The notes under the pieces were generated by a model. That model ran no database searches and was not told the origin of the DNA. It saw only the letters and a list, made by a program, of their open reading frames with translations. The position numbers were made by a program, and so were the translations under genes. A stretch of 64,000 nucleotides of DNA, taken from NCBI GenBank assembly GCA_030949945.1, contig JAUZRZ010000025.1, positions 164,587 through 228,586 on the forward strand. The letters are read 5' to 3'. Of the stretch, positions 1 through 10,821 are shown piece after piece; positions within the stretch are counted from its first letter, which is position 1; each line of letters starts with the position of its first letter. The DNA is from Sulfurimonas sp. Its GTDB lineage: Bacteria > Campylobacterota > Campylobacteria > Campylobacterales > Sulfurimonadaceae.

Positions 1-949
1 CTTTAAAAGCTTTTAGTCCATCTTCTATTTGAGTATCTAAAATCTTCTCAAAATCGATTCCTGCTGCTTCTATTTTTAAAAAATGTGCATCAATTATTTC
101 TCTACTAATTGGTAATGCACTTTTAGTAGTTGGATTTTTTGTAAATGCCATAATTGTCTCTACTGGAGCTGTATTTACACTATTAAAGGCGAGAAGGTTT
201 TCTATGTAATAATCAGCATTAAGAGTATCATCCTTAACCCCAGTGCTTGCAAATAATGCACGACAGCCCTTAACATCCATTCTCTCAATTATTTCATAAA
301 TACTAGCTGTATTATAGATACCACTAAGTGCAACATCTATACCTTTTGATGCAAGTTCTTTGTCCAGTGCTCTATCAATACGGGAGACAAAAATACTAAT
401 GACTGTATCGACTACCTTATCATACTTATAGACTCCGCGTTTAAAAGCATTTGCACAAGCTATAGCTTGTTCTTTTTTAAAGATAAGTGTTGCATTTACA
501 GGAATTCCTACCGAAGTAAGCTCTTCCATCGCCTTATAACCAGCAGTTGTAGCGGGTACTTTTATCATTACATTTGGGCAGTTAATCGTTTTAAAAAGTC
601 TCTTACCTTCAGCAATAGTAGCATCTGCATCATCACACAAAGAGGGATCAACTTCTATACTAACATAACCATCATCTTTTGCATCGTAAAGTGGTCTTAA
701 AATAGCAGCAGCTTTTTTTATGTCATAAATAGCTACTGCTTCATACTTCTCTTTTGCACTAAGTGAACCTAAAGAGCTAAGCTGTTCTTTATATGCAGAG
801 GATGTTAGAATTGCATTTTTAAATATAGCAGGATTAGAAGTTGCACCATTTATGATTTTTTTATCTATCAACTCTTTAAACTCTTTATCTAGATAATCTC
901 TCTCAATAAAATCTGCCCAGAGTGAAAACTTTAAATCTTCTATATACAT
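1..949 (-). CDS. tal: Transaldolase, C-terminus cut off by window edge
   Basis: Transaldolase moves a dihydroxyacetone unit between sugar phosphates in the non-oxidative pentose phosphate pathway, in the cytoplasm. The reverse-strand reading is open from ATG at 949 to the window edge. It shows the family motif GATSNPAIF near residue 35 and the Schiff-base lysine in VMIKVPATT near residue 130, followed by the VNATLIF strand. An AAAGG ribosome site lies just upstream of the ATG. About 316 residues are present, so only the end is missing. I see no frameshift in it, which is unusual for this window. Confidence 0.93.
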   Translation of the reverse strand, partial: MYIEDLKFSLWADFIERDYLDKEFKELIDKKIINGATSNPAIFKNAILTSSAYKEQLSSLGSLSAKEKYEAVAIYDIKKAAAILRPLYDAKDDGYVSIEVDPSLCDDADATIAEGKRLFKTINCPNVMIKVPATTAGYKAMEELTSVGIPVNATLIFKKEQAIACANAFKRGVYKYDKVVDTVISIFVSRIDRALDKELASKGIDVALSGIYNTASIYEIIERMDVKGCRALFASTGVKDDTLNADYYIENLLAFNSVNTAPVETIMAFTKNPTTKSALPISREIIDAHFLKIEAAGIDFEKILDTQIEDGLKAFK

Positions 950-1001
950 TCTATACCTTTATTATTATAATTTTCTTTTATTATAACGAAGAAAATATAA
1001 A

Positions 1002-2299
1002 TTATACGAGTTTTTTTGGAACTCTTATATAAAACTCAGTCCCCACTTTTGAACTCTGCAGTTGTATTTTTGAGTTAAACTGCTTTTGCATAATCATTTG
1101 TGACATATACAGACCAAGTCCTGTTCCATTTTTTCCTTTTGTACTATAGTAAGGCTCAAAAATAGACTCTATATTTTCTAAAGATATTCCCTCTCCATTA
1201 TCTTTTATAGTAATGATAAAGTCTCTTTTATTTTCTTCAATACTAATACTTAGTTTAGGATTAGGTATTTTTTTATCAACTAACTCATCGATTGCATTAT
1301 TTATGACATTTAATATTACTTGAACAAGTTCATTTGAATAAGTTTCAATGAGACCAAAATCTTCTTGTTTATATTCTAGTTCAATCTTAGCACTCTTAAT
1401 TCGTGTCTTTATAAAATTAATTGCTCGACTTATAATATCCGTAATTTTTTCTTCACTTATATTTTTATTTGGTGCAAAATAGGTTTGAAAATCATCTATT
1501 GTGTCAGAGAGGTAGATAATAGTATCACTAATATTTTGTAAGGCTTCATCCATATACTTATCATCAATATCTTTACCTAACATTTTTTTTACTTGCAGTT
1601 CAGATATGCTTAAAGTTATGGTTGAGAGTGGCTGTCTCCATTGATGGGCTATCATACTAATCATCTCACCCATAACTGCTTGTTTAGATTGTAGAGTAAG
1701 CAACTTATCTTTATGCATCAACTGATCAACTTGTTTTTTAATTAAATTTCTTGCTTCGTCCATCTTTATTTGATAAAAGTAGGTTATTATGCTAATAATT
1801 GCTAGAACGATAGAGATATATATAACTTGATACAAAGTATATGAGACTTCTATATATGGTTGTAGGGGAGCAATAAGCAGTCCTGTAATCATTGTTAGGA
1901 CCCAATATACAGAACTTTTTTCTCTCTGAAAATAGAGTAAAACAATAGGATAAGTAAAAACCCAAACATGTTTGAGTTGCTCAGGTTCACTCACATACAC
2001 TAAAACTAAAAGAGTAGTGTAAACTGCCCTGTTTCAATTAAAGAAACAAGTTGCAGAGTCTCTTTTTTATAGCGAAGAAGTATAAACAAAAAAACATTCA
2101 TTCCAAGTAAAAGAAGTTCAAATGGAATTAATCCTCGTATATTAATATTTTGGACTATATTTAACATAATTCCAGCTATTAAACCTACAGAAGAGAGTAA
2201 TATAGCAATATTAATCATCTGAAATTTAGATTTTAACTCAGAGTCCACTGCCTCACTATCCCAACCACTTGTAAAAAAATTTGTTCTACTTATCATCAC
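1002..2299 (-). CDS. Membrane sensor histidine kinase (frameshifted)
   Basis: This is a sensor kinase of a two-component system with an N-terminal membrane domain of about six hydrophobic segments instead of a periplasmic sensor. A coiled linker follows, then the HisKA phospho-acceptor helix with the histidine in MIAHQWRQPLS, an N-box (NVINNAIDEL) and G-boxes (DNGEGI, GTGLGLYMS) of the ATPase domain. The reading changes frame near 2006, where a T run ends the first 97 residues in a stop; one extra T restores LFLVLVYVSE and a protein of about 432 residues. It is the last gene after pabB. No response regulator lies beside it, so its partner is unknown. Confidence 0.82.
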
Positions 2300-2305
2300 A
2301 TTCCA

Positions 2306-3244
2306 TTAAGGTAAATATATTTTATCTTGAAGTTCATTATACTCTAAATTAACATTACTATCTAATGTAATGCCTCCGCCACTTTTATATAACAAGCCTT
2401 GGGTACTTTTTTCAATAAAACGAATCATCACACCACTATCAAAACTCTCTCCATCAAAAATACCAAAAACACCACTAAAAAACTTGCGTTCATACCCTTC
2501 GACCTCTTCTATAATCTCTAAAGTACTTCTCTTAGGAGCCCCGCTAATACTCCCTGCAGGAAGTAATGCATCTAAAATAGTACCGATATTTTCATGCCAG
2601 TTCTCACTCAAGTTACCACTTATTTCTGAACTTACTTGCAGTAGTGTTTTACTACCTGTATTTACCTCGCCTAGATAACGAAACCTCTCAACTTTGACAT
2701 TTTTTGAAACTATTGAGAGGTCATTTCTAAGTAAGTCAACTATCATGATATGTTCAGCTTTCTCTTTTTCATCTGCTAATATTTTTTCTTTGGCATTAGG
2801 AGTGTCACTATCTATTGTCCCTTTCATAGGAAAAGTAGTAATTTTATTATTATGAATTTGTATAAATTTCTCAGGAGAAAAACAGACAAACTCATCTTTA
2901 TAGCGTAGTTTATAGTGTGCATTTGCACTATGAAATATCTCTTTTAAAGACAAGTCTATCTCAACAGGAGTCGCTTGTGTTAAGTTAATAATATATGTTT
3001 TTCCCTCTTTAATTTTCTCTATTATCTTATCAAATTTTACAGCATACGATGAAAAGTTTATAGGTTTTGTTTTTAAAAAGTGAGCATGTTTTGTATAGAT
3101 AAAATTTTCCTCTATACAGACATCTATATCTTCACTCTCCAAATCTTTTAGAGTAATAATTTTGACTTCACTTGCCTTGAAGTCACTTATAAATAAAAAA
3201 GGTTCCCGTCGTTTTCCTAGAGAGTTTAAAAGTTCTACATCCAT
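2306..3244 (-). CDS. pabB: Aminodeoxychorismate synthase component I
   Basis: PabB aminates chorismate to 4-amino-4-deoxychorismate, the first step to p-aminobenzoate for folate. The 312 residues cover the chorismate-binding domain, with the PMKGT motif (usual form PIKGT), the EHIMIVDLLRNDL stretch, and the closing PAGSISGAPK and GVFGIFDG motifs. It is shorter than enteric PabB because the N-terminal subdomain is reduced, as in other Campylobacterota. It sits 5 bp after pyrB and just before the kinase gene, so it is probably cotranscribed. Anthranilate synthase component I is the close alternative; the length and motif form favour PabB. Confidence 0.85.
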   Translation of the reverse strand: MDVELLNSLGKRREPFLFISDFKASEVKIITLKDLESEDIDVCIEENFIYTKHAHFLKTKPINFSSYAVKFDKIIEKIKEGKTYIINLTQATPVEIDLSLKEIFHSANAHYKLRYKDEFVCFSPEKFIQIHNNKITTFPMKGTIDSDTPNAKEKILADEKEKAEHIMIVDLLRNDLSIVSKNVKVERFRYLGEVNTGSKTLLQVSSEISGNLSENWHENIGTILDALLPAGSISGAPKRSTLEIIEEVEGYERKFFSGVFGIFDGESFDSGVMIRFIEKSTQGLLYKSGGGITLDSNVNLEYNELQDKIYLP

Positions 3245-3249
3245 ATAGT

Positions 3250-4119
3250 TTAGGCGATAAGTTTCTTCAAAATAGCCATACGGATATTTACACCATTGCT
3301 AACTTGGTCTAAAACCTTACAGCGTTTATCATCAAGGAGGGCATCCGTTATGTCTATGTTTCTGTGTACAGGTCCAGGGTGAAGCAGTACAATATCTCTA
3401 TCTCCCAGTATCTCTTCAGTGATACAAAAATCACTCGCATAATCTTTAAGCGAAGCATAACTTTGAGAAGAGTGACGCTCAGTTTGAGTTCTTAGACTCA
3501 TAATAGCATCAACTTCATCTATAATCTCAGATAAAAAGTGAGTAAAACGCAGGGAAGTTTTTGGTAAAAAATGCGGAGGAGCAACTAAAATCACCTCCAT
3601 ACCAAAACGCGATAGAAGCTCTATGTTTGAGTTCGCTACACGAGAGTTTTTTATATCCCCTACAATCGCTATCTTTTTACCCTTAAGCTCCCCGAAATGT
3701 TCTCTAAGTGTATAGAGGTCAAGAAGTGCTTGAGAGGGGTGTGCATGTGCTCCATCCCCTGCGTTTAGTATGCTTGCATTTGTGTGTTTTGAGAGGATTT
3801 TTGGTACACCTGAGTTTTGGTGGCGGACTATTATTGCATGAGGTCCCATCGCATCAAGGTTCATCGCAGTATCAACAAGCGTCTCACCTTTTTTAGTTGA
3901 ACTCTGTGCAACATCTAAGTGAATTATCTCCGCACCTAACCTTTTTGCTGCTATCTCAAAAGAACTTTTAGTACGTGTTGAGTTTTCAAAAAAAAGTGTA
4001 ATGATGATTTTATCTTGAAGAATTCTATCAAAACCACCCTTACTAAACTTTTTTGCATCGAGTAGTATCTCTTCTATCTCTTCTATACTAAAGTCATCCG
4101 TACGAATCATATGTGCCAT
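3250..4119 (-). CDS. pyrB: Aspartate carbamoyltransferase catalytic subunit
   Basis: PyrB joins carbamoyl phosphate to aspartate, the first committed step of pyrimidine synthesis. The carbamoyl-phosphate loop [13 protein letters not shown] and the [14 protein letters not shown] motif are both intact, followed by the aspartate-binding HPGPVHRN region. The open frame extends to a GTG at 4137, but an AAAAGGA ribosome site stands directly before the ATG at 4119, so I take that start (289 residues). The gene lies between bioD and pabB in one leftward run. No pyrI regulatory subunit is present nearby. Confidence 0.93.
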   Translation of the reverse strand: MAHMIRTDDFSIEEIEEILLDAKKFSKGGFDRILQDKIIITLFFENSTRTKSSFEIAAKRLGAEIIHLDVAQSSTKKGETLVDTAMNLDAMGPHAIIVRHQNSGVPKILSKHTNASILNAGDGAHAHPSQALLDLYTLREHFGELKGKKIAIVGDIKNSRVANSNIELLSRFGMEVILVAPPHFLPKTSLRFTHFLSEIIDEVDAIMSLRTQTERHSSQSYASLKDYASDFCITEEILGDRDIVLLHPGPVHRNIDITDALLDDKRCKVLDQVSNGVNIRMAILKKLIA

Positions 4120-4145
4120 ATAGTTCCTTTTAAACACTAAACATT

Positions 4146-4793
4146 TTATAGATTATACAAGACATCGCAAATTGTGTCAATGTCTTCATTCACTTTTAGT
4201 ACTTCAATATCTTTACTTAAAAAGTATGGCTCACTGATGATAGAAAAATCTTTCTCTTCTTCTCGTTGATTAAAGACCATCATAGCATCGATATTTCTAC
4301 TTTGGAGTGCTCCCAAACTAAGCATACTATCATTAATACATCCAAGAGAGCAGTGCGTAACCAATAGTCCAACTGCATTAAAAAATGGAATTAGATCTAT
4401 CATCATAAAGTTTCCATCAACAGGAACAAGCAGTCCACCAGCTCCTTCTATAATCAAAACATCACATAAAGTTTCCATTTTTTCAATAGCCTTGTTTAAG
4501 ACATCAAAATCAAGTGCTTTTCCTTGTGAGGCAATAAACGGTGCGGCAGGGAGTTCGTAAGAGATAGGCACAATATCTTCGACAGTTAAATCACGACAAG
4601 CACAATTACATTTTTTAAGCATAGAGAGTAAAATATCTCCATCAGGATAGACTCCATCTACAACACCCGTCTCTATAAGTTTAACAACACCAACAGCTAT
4701 CCCTTTTGAAGAATAGTTTTCTAAAAGTTTAAGTGTTGTGTATGTTTTGCCTATATTGGTATTTGTTGCAGTTACAAAAATTCGTTTATTCAT
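4146..4793 (-). CDS. bioD: ATP-dependent dethiobiotin synthetase
   Basis: BioD closes the ureido ring of dethiobiotin from diaminopelargonic acid, CO2 and ATP, the step before BioB. The 215-residue protein opens with the P-loop [11 protein letters not shown] (usual form GTDTxxGKT), then VKLIETGV in place of KPIETG, and has the EGAGGLLVP motif of the family. It heads the leftward run bioD-pyrB-pabB-kinase. The other biotin genes are not in the window. A TATAAA hexamer on this strand at about 4823-4828 could be its promoter. Confidence 0.9.
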   Translation of the reverse strand: MNKRIFVTATNTNIGKTYTTLKLLENYSSKGIAVGVVKLIETGVVDGVYPDGDILLSMLKKCNCACRDLTVEDIVPISYELPAAPFIASQGKALDFDVLNKAIEKMETLCDVLIIEGAGGLLVPVDGNFMMIDLIPFFNAVGLLVTHCSLGCINDSMLSLGALQSRNIDAMMVFNQREEEKDFSIISEPYFLSKDIEVLKVNEDIDTICDVLYNL

Positions 4794-4892
4794 AGTGACT
4801 ATCTTTTTATTTTATTTTTGATTTTATATCTCATAAGTTTTGAGCAATTCATTTATGATTGTGGCGTATTTTATCTTTATTTAGCTGAATTC

Positions 4893-5110
4893 TTTTTTGC
4901 TTATGTTTGGCACTCTGAGGTAAAGGTGGTTAAGGAGAGGATTAGAGTAAATACTAATACAGTGGGGTGATTAATCCCACCTTTTACTAATAAAGACGAA
5001 CTGCACAGCAGAACATCAAGATTAGTAGTATTAGTACTATTTTTGAAGTCACAAGTAAACCTTTGTGTTGGATTCCCACCCAACACACCCACTTAAAAAT
5101 AAGCAAAAAA
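4893..5110. repeat. Inverted-repeat-bounded structured region, possible RNA
   Basis: A perfect 12-bp inverted repeat (TTTTTTGCTTAT at 4893-4904, its complement at 5099-5110) closes this intergenic stretch between bioD and ilvC. Inside are TACTAATAC at 4951 facing GTATTAGTA at 5029, a GTGGG/CCCAC hairpin around ATTAAT at 4964, and a TGTGTTGG/CCAACACA hairpin at 5063-5083. GTAAAGGTGG at 4920 can also pair with CCACCTTTTAC at 4976, which would cross the TACTAATAC pairing. A 63-codon frame on the minus strand (4901-5092) covers the same bases, but I cannot tell whether it is coding. It could be a small structured RNA or a miniature mobile element. Confidence 0.45.
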
Positions 5111-5141
5111 AAAGGGTAACTAGAAATAAATCTAATTACCC
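5105..5141 (-). terminator. Intrinsic terminator of ilvC
   Basis: Reading on the minus strand, a 10-bp stem with one mismatch (GGGTAATTAG / CTAGTTACCC) around an 8-base loop is followed at once by nine T. It lies about 100 bp beyond the ilvC stop codon. The T tract is also part of the right arm of the neighbouring inverted-repeat region. Confidence 0.85.
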
Positions 5142-5239
5142 TTACTTTCCAACATGTTATAGTAATCAGCTATAACGGTTTACATGTGACTTTCAGAATT
5201 TAGTATATCATAAAAACTAAATACTAGTTAGTATCTTGA

Positions 5240-6283
<1,044 letters not shown>

Positions 6284-6439
6284 TTAAAATTTTGTCGCAT
6301 TATACTCAAACTTTAGTAAAACTTTTATTATTTTTGCTTATATTTTTAACTCACTCTAACATATTTAACCTATTACTCTGTATAATACAGAAAAATAACC
6401 CTTAAACCAAATTACACAATAGGTGGAACAGTTTTCTAA

Positions 6440-7178
6440 ATGTCATTACATAAACAACAAATCACTATAGAGCATAAATATAGAGGTAGTGTCACTCTAC
6501 CTGACAACACAGAAGCAAAGAATGTTTTCTTTCAGTACAAAACAAGCTTATGCAAATCATGAAAAGATGAGTGTCGCTATCCTTTTTACAAAAGCAAAAC
6601 TAGCGAAACTACAACGCTATCAAAAAGGCTCTTCTGAAGTAGAGTTAGAAAACATTGAGCTATACATTGAGATGGGAGATATTTTAGGCTTCAGTACAGA
6701 TGATGCTCTAAAACTAAAAAACTGTATACTTTTTACAAATGATAGTGCACATACAAGTTTTAACATCACAAAACGACTCAAACTCATTAACAAAAAGAAC
6801 AAGAGTAAAACTAATAAAAATTATCTTTTTTGGGATATAGAAAATTTTTCGAGTATCTCTTCTATTTTTAATGACATTATCGATAAATATGAGATTGCAG
6901 ATGAGTTTATTTATATGGCTGCAAACCCTGATTCACTTTATCTCAAACGTGCTGAGTGGGAAGCAAATCTTTATGACTATGGAAAAACACTCTACTCTTT
7001 TAATTTTATAAAATGTGACCATGGAAAAGATGTGGCTGATGATGTACTTTTAGGAGAGTTTATGAATGCGAAAATTACTAATGCTAATGTATTTATACTT
7101 ACATTTGATCGTGAACTTAAAGAACGTTTTACAGATGCAACTGATGAGAGTAATAATCTTTTTATAATGGGAAAATAA
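6440..7178 (+). CDS. NYN-domain (PIN-like) protein, probable RNase (frameshifted)
   Basis: The C-terminal half carries a LabA/NYN-type nuclease-like fold: a strand ending in FWDIENF, a middle acidic residue in HGKDVADD, and a final strand FILTFDREL. NYN domains are PIN-like and act as metal-dependent ribonucleases. I start the gene at ATG 6440, after AGGTGGA, because that frame gives a sensible beginning (HKYRGSVTLPDNTEAKNVF). A shift near 6520 in the TTTTC run then leads into the 229-residue frame starting at 6489. The N-terminal 90 residues match nothing I recognise. It stands alone between ilvC and the FIST-EAL gene, which is transcribed towards it. Confidence 0.65.
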
Positions 7179-7183
7179 AGTTC

Positions 7184-9691
7184 TCAACTATTTCTAGCCT
7201 CTGGTTTTCCGAGGTAGTACCCTTGTGCATAGTCTATACCTAACTCTTTTATCACTTTATAGACTGCTTCGTTATGCACAAACTCTGCAACAACTTTTTT
7301 ATCAAGTTTTCTAGCAAATATAATAATAGTCTCAACAACAAGTCGAGCATTTTTATCTGTATCTATATTTTTTATCAAGCTACCATCAATTTTCATAATA
7401 TCTGAACGCATTTTTGTCATATGCTCAAAGTTTGCAAATCCTGAACCAAAATCATCAATAGCAATAGAGGCACCTACTCTATATACATCTTCTATAAAAT
7501 TATTTACGAGTATTGCATTGTCATTCTCTTGTGTTTCTAGTATCTCTATAGTTAACTGTGATGCAATATCATACTCTTTTATTTTATCAAAAATAAATCT
7601 TCTCATTTTTTCACTTATAATATCACTAAAAGAGAGGTTTATGGTAAAATTTAAGCCCTTACTTTTAAAGTACGAAAAGATTTTTCAAGCATTATTTCAG
7701 TAATCAAAGGATAAAGTTTAATTTTTCTACTTACTTCTAAAAATGCAAATGGTGAAAGCAGCTTTCCTGCGTTATCATCAAGTAAACGCACTAAACATTC
7801 ATATTTCTCAACTTTACCTGTTTTCATATCTACAATAGGCTGAAAATGAGGAAATATTCTATCACTCGCAATCGCATATTTTATCGTATTTGCCATGTTG
7901 ATATTTGACTCATACTGCTTCGCAAGTTTAAGGTCTTCGTTAAAGATTAAAGATACTTGACCTGCTCGTTTTTGCTTGTTTTGAGTGTCATATCCGCATT
8001 TATTAAACCTGTATTTTTATCATTTATAAGGGCTACTGCTATCGTTACAGAGACATGTGCAAAATGCCCATTTGCCACCAAAAACTCTTCAGACTCAACT
8101 GCATTAATACAACTGTTTATTTTGTCTTGAATCGCCTGCTCATTTTTGTCTATATACATAATCATTGCAAACTCATCAGAAGGAAGTTTAAAAGCTCAGC
8201 ATCCTCTTCCTTGCTTAACATTTTCAAGGTAAATGCTAGTTTTTTTAGCACTCTGATCTCCTATTTCATGTCCATAAAAATCATTTATCATAGTAAAATC
8301 ATCAATATTAACTAGCATAATCATTTTTCCTACACTTGTGATTAGCTTTTTATCAAACTAAGTCTATTTGGCAGACCTGTTAAGCTATCATAATATGCTT
8401 GTTTATATATATAATCAGCGCTCTCTTGGATTCTCTTCTCTAGGCTATAGTTTAACTCTTCAAGTTCTCTTGAAACAGTATTTGCAAGGTGTGCTACAGC
8501 ATGATGTGCATCAACAGTGAACTCACGGCGAAGTAACTTTTCTCTATAATCTACCAAAGATAGCGGATGTTTTTTCTCACTCAAGATTAACATTGTCATC
8601 GTTTCATTAAGAAGTTGATTCGATTTGTTTTCATGATAGAACTCACCATAAGTAAAAATCCAGAAACTTCACCAATATTTGGAAAGTATTTCAAGCTCAT
8701 CAACTATATACTCTTTCATAAAACGCCGTCTTGCCATACAGGAGTAAACAAAAACAGCCTCTGGTGTATACTCGATAGCACTCAATATTTTTCTTGTTCT
8801 ATAGTTACTATTTTTAAGAATGTCTTCTATATCTCCTACACCAAAACGAACTCTAGTTCCCTCTTTTAGATTACCTGCAAAAGTTAATGACCCATCATCA
8901 TGTTTAAGAAGCACTGCCCTTCCAACAAGTATGCCATGATTCTCAAATATTAGAGGAAATTCAATACCTACTTGAGGGAGTCTATCAGCCACTCCTTGAC
9001 CCATATATTTTGCATATACACTAACTGCACTCATTCCATCTATCTCGTAAACACGGTTCTTGATTGCTTTTGTTACAAGAAGTTTTTTTCCAACGGGTAA
9101 CCAGTCAAAGGAGTAGTTTGTCGAGACAGTTAATTCATCTCCACTTAAAGAGACTCCAACTGCACCATTATTCGTTATCTCACTTTTAGTAAAGACATAT
9201 GTATTGCTAAGCTCTCCATTATCACCTGCTAATCCTCCAGAGAGAACTACATCTGAAGATATACTACTAATCCCCTTAACATACTCTTCTCCATTTGTAT
9301 TTAAACCATCTGTAAAACTTATAAGGAGTTTTGTATCTTCACTTATAAGCTTTTTGGCAATCCTTTTTCCTGTCTTATAACTTGAATTAAAAACATTATC
9401 ATGTTCTTCTAATATGGCTTGTAGTTTCGTTTGCTCAAATATTGTGAAAGTAACTATGTTTTTTTTATCTGTATAAACTTTTGAACCATGAATAATACCA
9501 TCTGTAGTACTACCAATCAGTACACTATTTGGAAATGTTTCTAAGAAGTAGTGCTGTATATTTTTCAACTCTTCAAAGTCTGTAGTTGCACAAAAAATTT
9601 GTATAAGTGTTTGTGGTGTATCTACAACTACACCATTTAACTTCTCAAGAACTTCTTTGGGTAAAATAAAATCAAAAGTTATATTCTGCAT
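7184..9691 (-). CDS. FIST-GGDEF-EAL signalling protein (several frameshifts)
   Basis: Read across its broken pieces this is one protein of about 830 residues. Residues 1-340 (9691-8669) are FIST_N and FIST_C sensor domains, which in other proteins bind small ligands such as amino acids. A coiled linker and a GGDEF domain (YDSLTGLPNR at 8380) follow, and an EAL domain ends it. The GGDEF signature reads LPSDEF, so cyclase activity is doubtful. The EAL part keeps ECLVR, IDDFGSGF, VVAEFVH and GYYLGKP, so it is probably a cyclic-di-GMP phosphodiesterase. Frames change near 8680, 8620, 8340, 8180, 7940 and 7640, mostly at short runs. Confidence 0.75.
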
Positions 9692-9694
9692 TTT

Positions 9695-10422
9695 TTATTT
9701 TATCACATATATTTTAAAAACAGTAATATTAGATAAAAAAATGCAAATAAAATGATTTGGTGTGACAAATATATAATAAAAGAGTGTCGCCCTAAGTAGA
9801 GCTAAAGAACTGTTTATTAGATTTTTCCTATTAAGTATTTCAAGATTTAAAAATATCTCTTGTAGCTTGTAATATCCTGCTGCTAATCCAAGTAAATAGA
9901 CCCCAAACCAAGGTACTAAACTTACTAGGTCTTGTGTATAAGCGATGGGTAAATGTAGGGGTTCTTGTAAAAGAGTATAGAGCCAATGCATATTTATCCA
10001 TGACATCTTATAGCCTAAAATAATAAAGGCTCCTGTCAATAAAGAGAGTTTTGGAAAATTTAAAAAAGGTAATCCTAGAATTGTAATTGCTAGAAAAAAG
10101 TGTAGTATTCCAAAAGTAAATCCATGAATTAGGAAACTGCGTATAACTTCCTATACTAACAACTAAAGAAGCAAGAGTTAAAAGAAGTACTCTCTTTCTC
10201 AGTTTCTTTATATCTATACCCTTTGCATGTGTTAGCTGAGCACTAATTCCTGCTGAGAGAATGAACATAGTTACTATTGTGTAGCGAAAATATTTCCATC
10301 CCTCACCATGTCTTAAATCAAAATCAGCATAACCGAAATTTTTCAAATCAAAACAGAAATGAAAAATGACCATCAGGACAATAGCCACACCCTCGAAATA
10401 TATCTAAACCTTGAAGTCTCAT
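9695..10422 (-). CDS. DUF1624 / HGSNAT-like membrane protein (frameshifted)
   Basis: The start MRLQGLDIFRG followed, after a one-base correction in GGG at 10395, by VAIVLMVIFHF matches the first helix of the heparan-alpha-glucosaminide acetyltransferase-like family (DUF1624), multi-pass inner-membrane acyltransferase relatives. A second shift near 10113 joins the part ending in WIYF to GILHFFLAITILGL. About seven hydrophobic helices are visible over some 240 residues. Its ATG overlaps the ruvX stop by four bases (ATGA), so it is translated with that gene. The substrate is unknown. Confidence 0.7.
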
Positions 10423-10820
10423 TTTTTTTGTTTTAACTTATAGAGATACCGTTGGAGGATTATCATAGCCGAGATAGAGTCAATTCTTCCATCTCTTATG
10501 TACTTTATCTCGCCCTTCATAAGGTTCTGCGCCTCTAAGGAACTTCCTGCCTCATCTTGATAAAAAACTTCACCCTCAAAATCCACAAGATTCATAAAAT
10601 GTGCAATCCGTCTTCGCATCTCATCTTCACTACTACCACCAAGAGGAATACCAATAATCACAGTCTCAATTTCCCACTCTTTTATGGCTTTTTTTACTTC
10701 TTCAGATGCTTGGTTACGATTTTTTCTTATGATGGCTGGTAGGGGTGTTACCAAATCTTTATGAGCAGAGTAAGCAAGCCCTATGCGCTTGAGTCCAAGG
10801 TCAATAGCGATATATTTCAT
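10419..10820 (-). CDS. ruvX: YqgF-family RNase H-like protein (putative Holliday junction resolvase)
   Basis: A 133-residue RNase H-fold protein of the YqgF/RuvX family, proposed to act in 16S rRNA 5' end maturation and as a Holliday junction resolvase. The catalytic aspartate lies in YIAIDLGLKRIGLA, the strand VIIGIPLGG follows, and the last acidic residue sits in RDGRIDSISAMIIL. It starts one base after mnmE and overlaps the next gene by ATGA, so it belongs to the rpmH-to-ruvX leftward cluster. Confidence 0.87.
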   Translation of the reverse strand: MKYIAIDLGLKRIGLAYSAHKDLVTPLPAIIRKNRNQASEEVKKAIKEWEIETVIIGIPLGGSSEDEMRRRIAHFMNLVDFEGEVFYQDEAGSSLEAQNLMKGEIKYIRDGRIDSISAMIILQRYLYKLKQKK

Positions 10821-10821
10821 T

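Noticed and set aside
2006..2299. Separate small membrane protein of 97 residues
   Set aside because: One added T joins it to the kinase and completes a sixth membrane helix.
5055..5090. tRNA or tmRNA end, from the GGATTCCCACC stretch with flanking arms
   Set aside because: No acceptor stem, anticodon arm or CCA fits, and the stem pairs locally as a simple hairpin.
4901..5092. Protein-coding gene of 63 residues on the minus strand
   Set aside because: It begins at a GTG, lacks a ribosome site, and coincides with a nest of inverted repeats; the sequence has no motif. I keep it only as a complication of the structured region.
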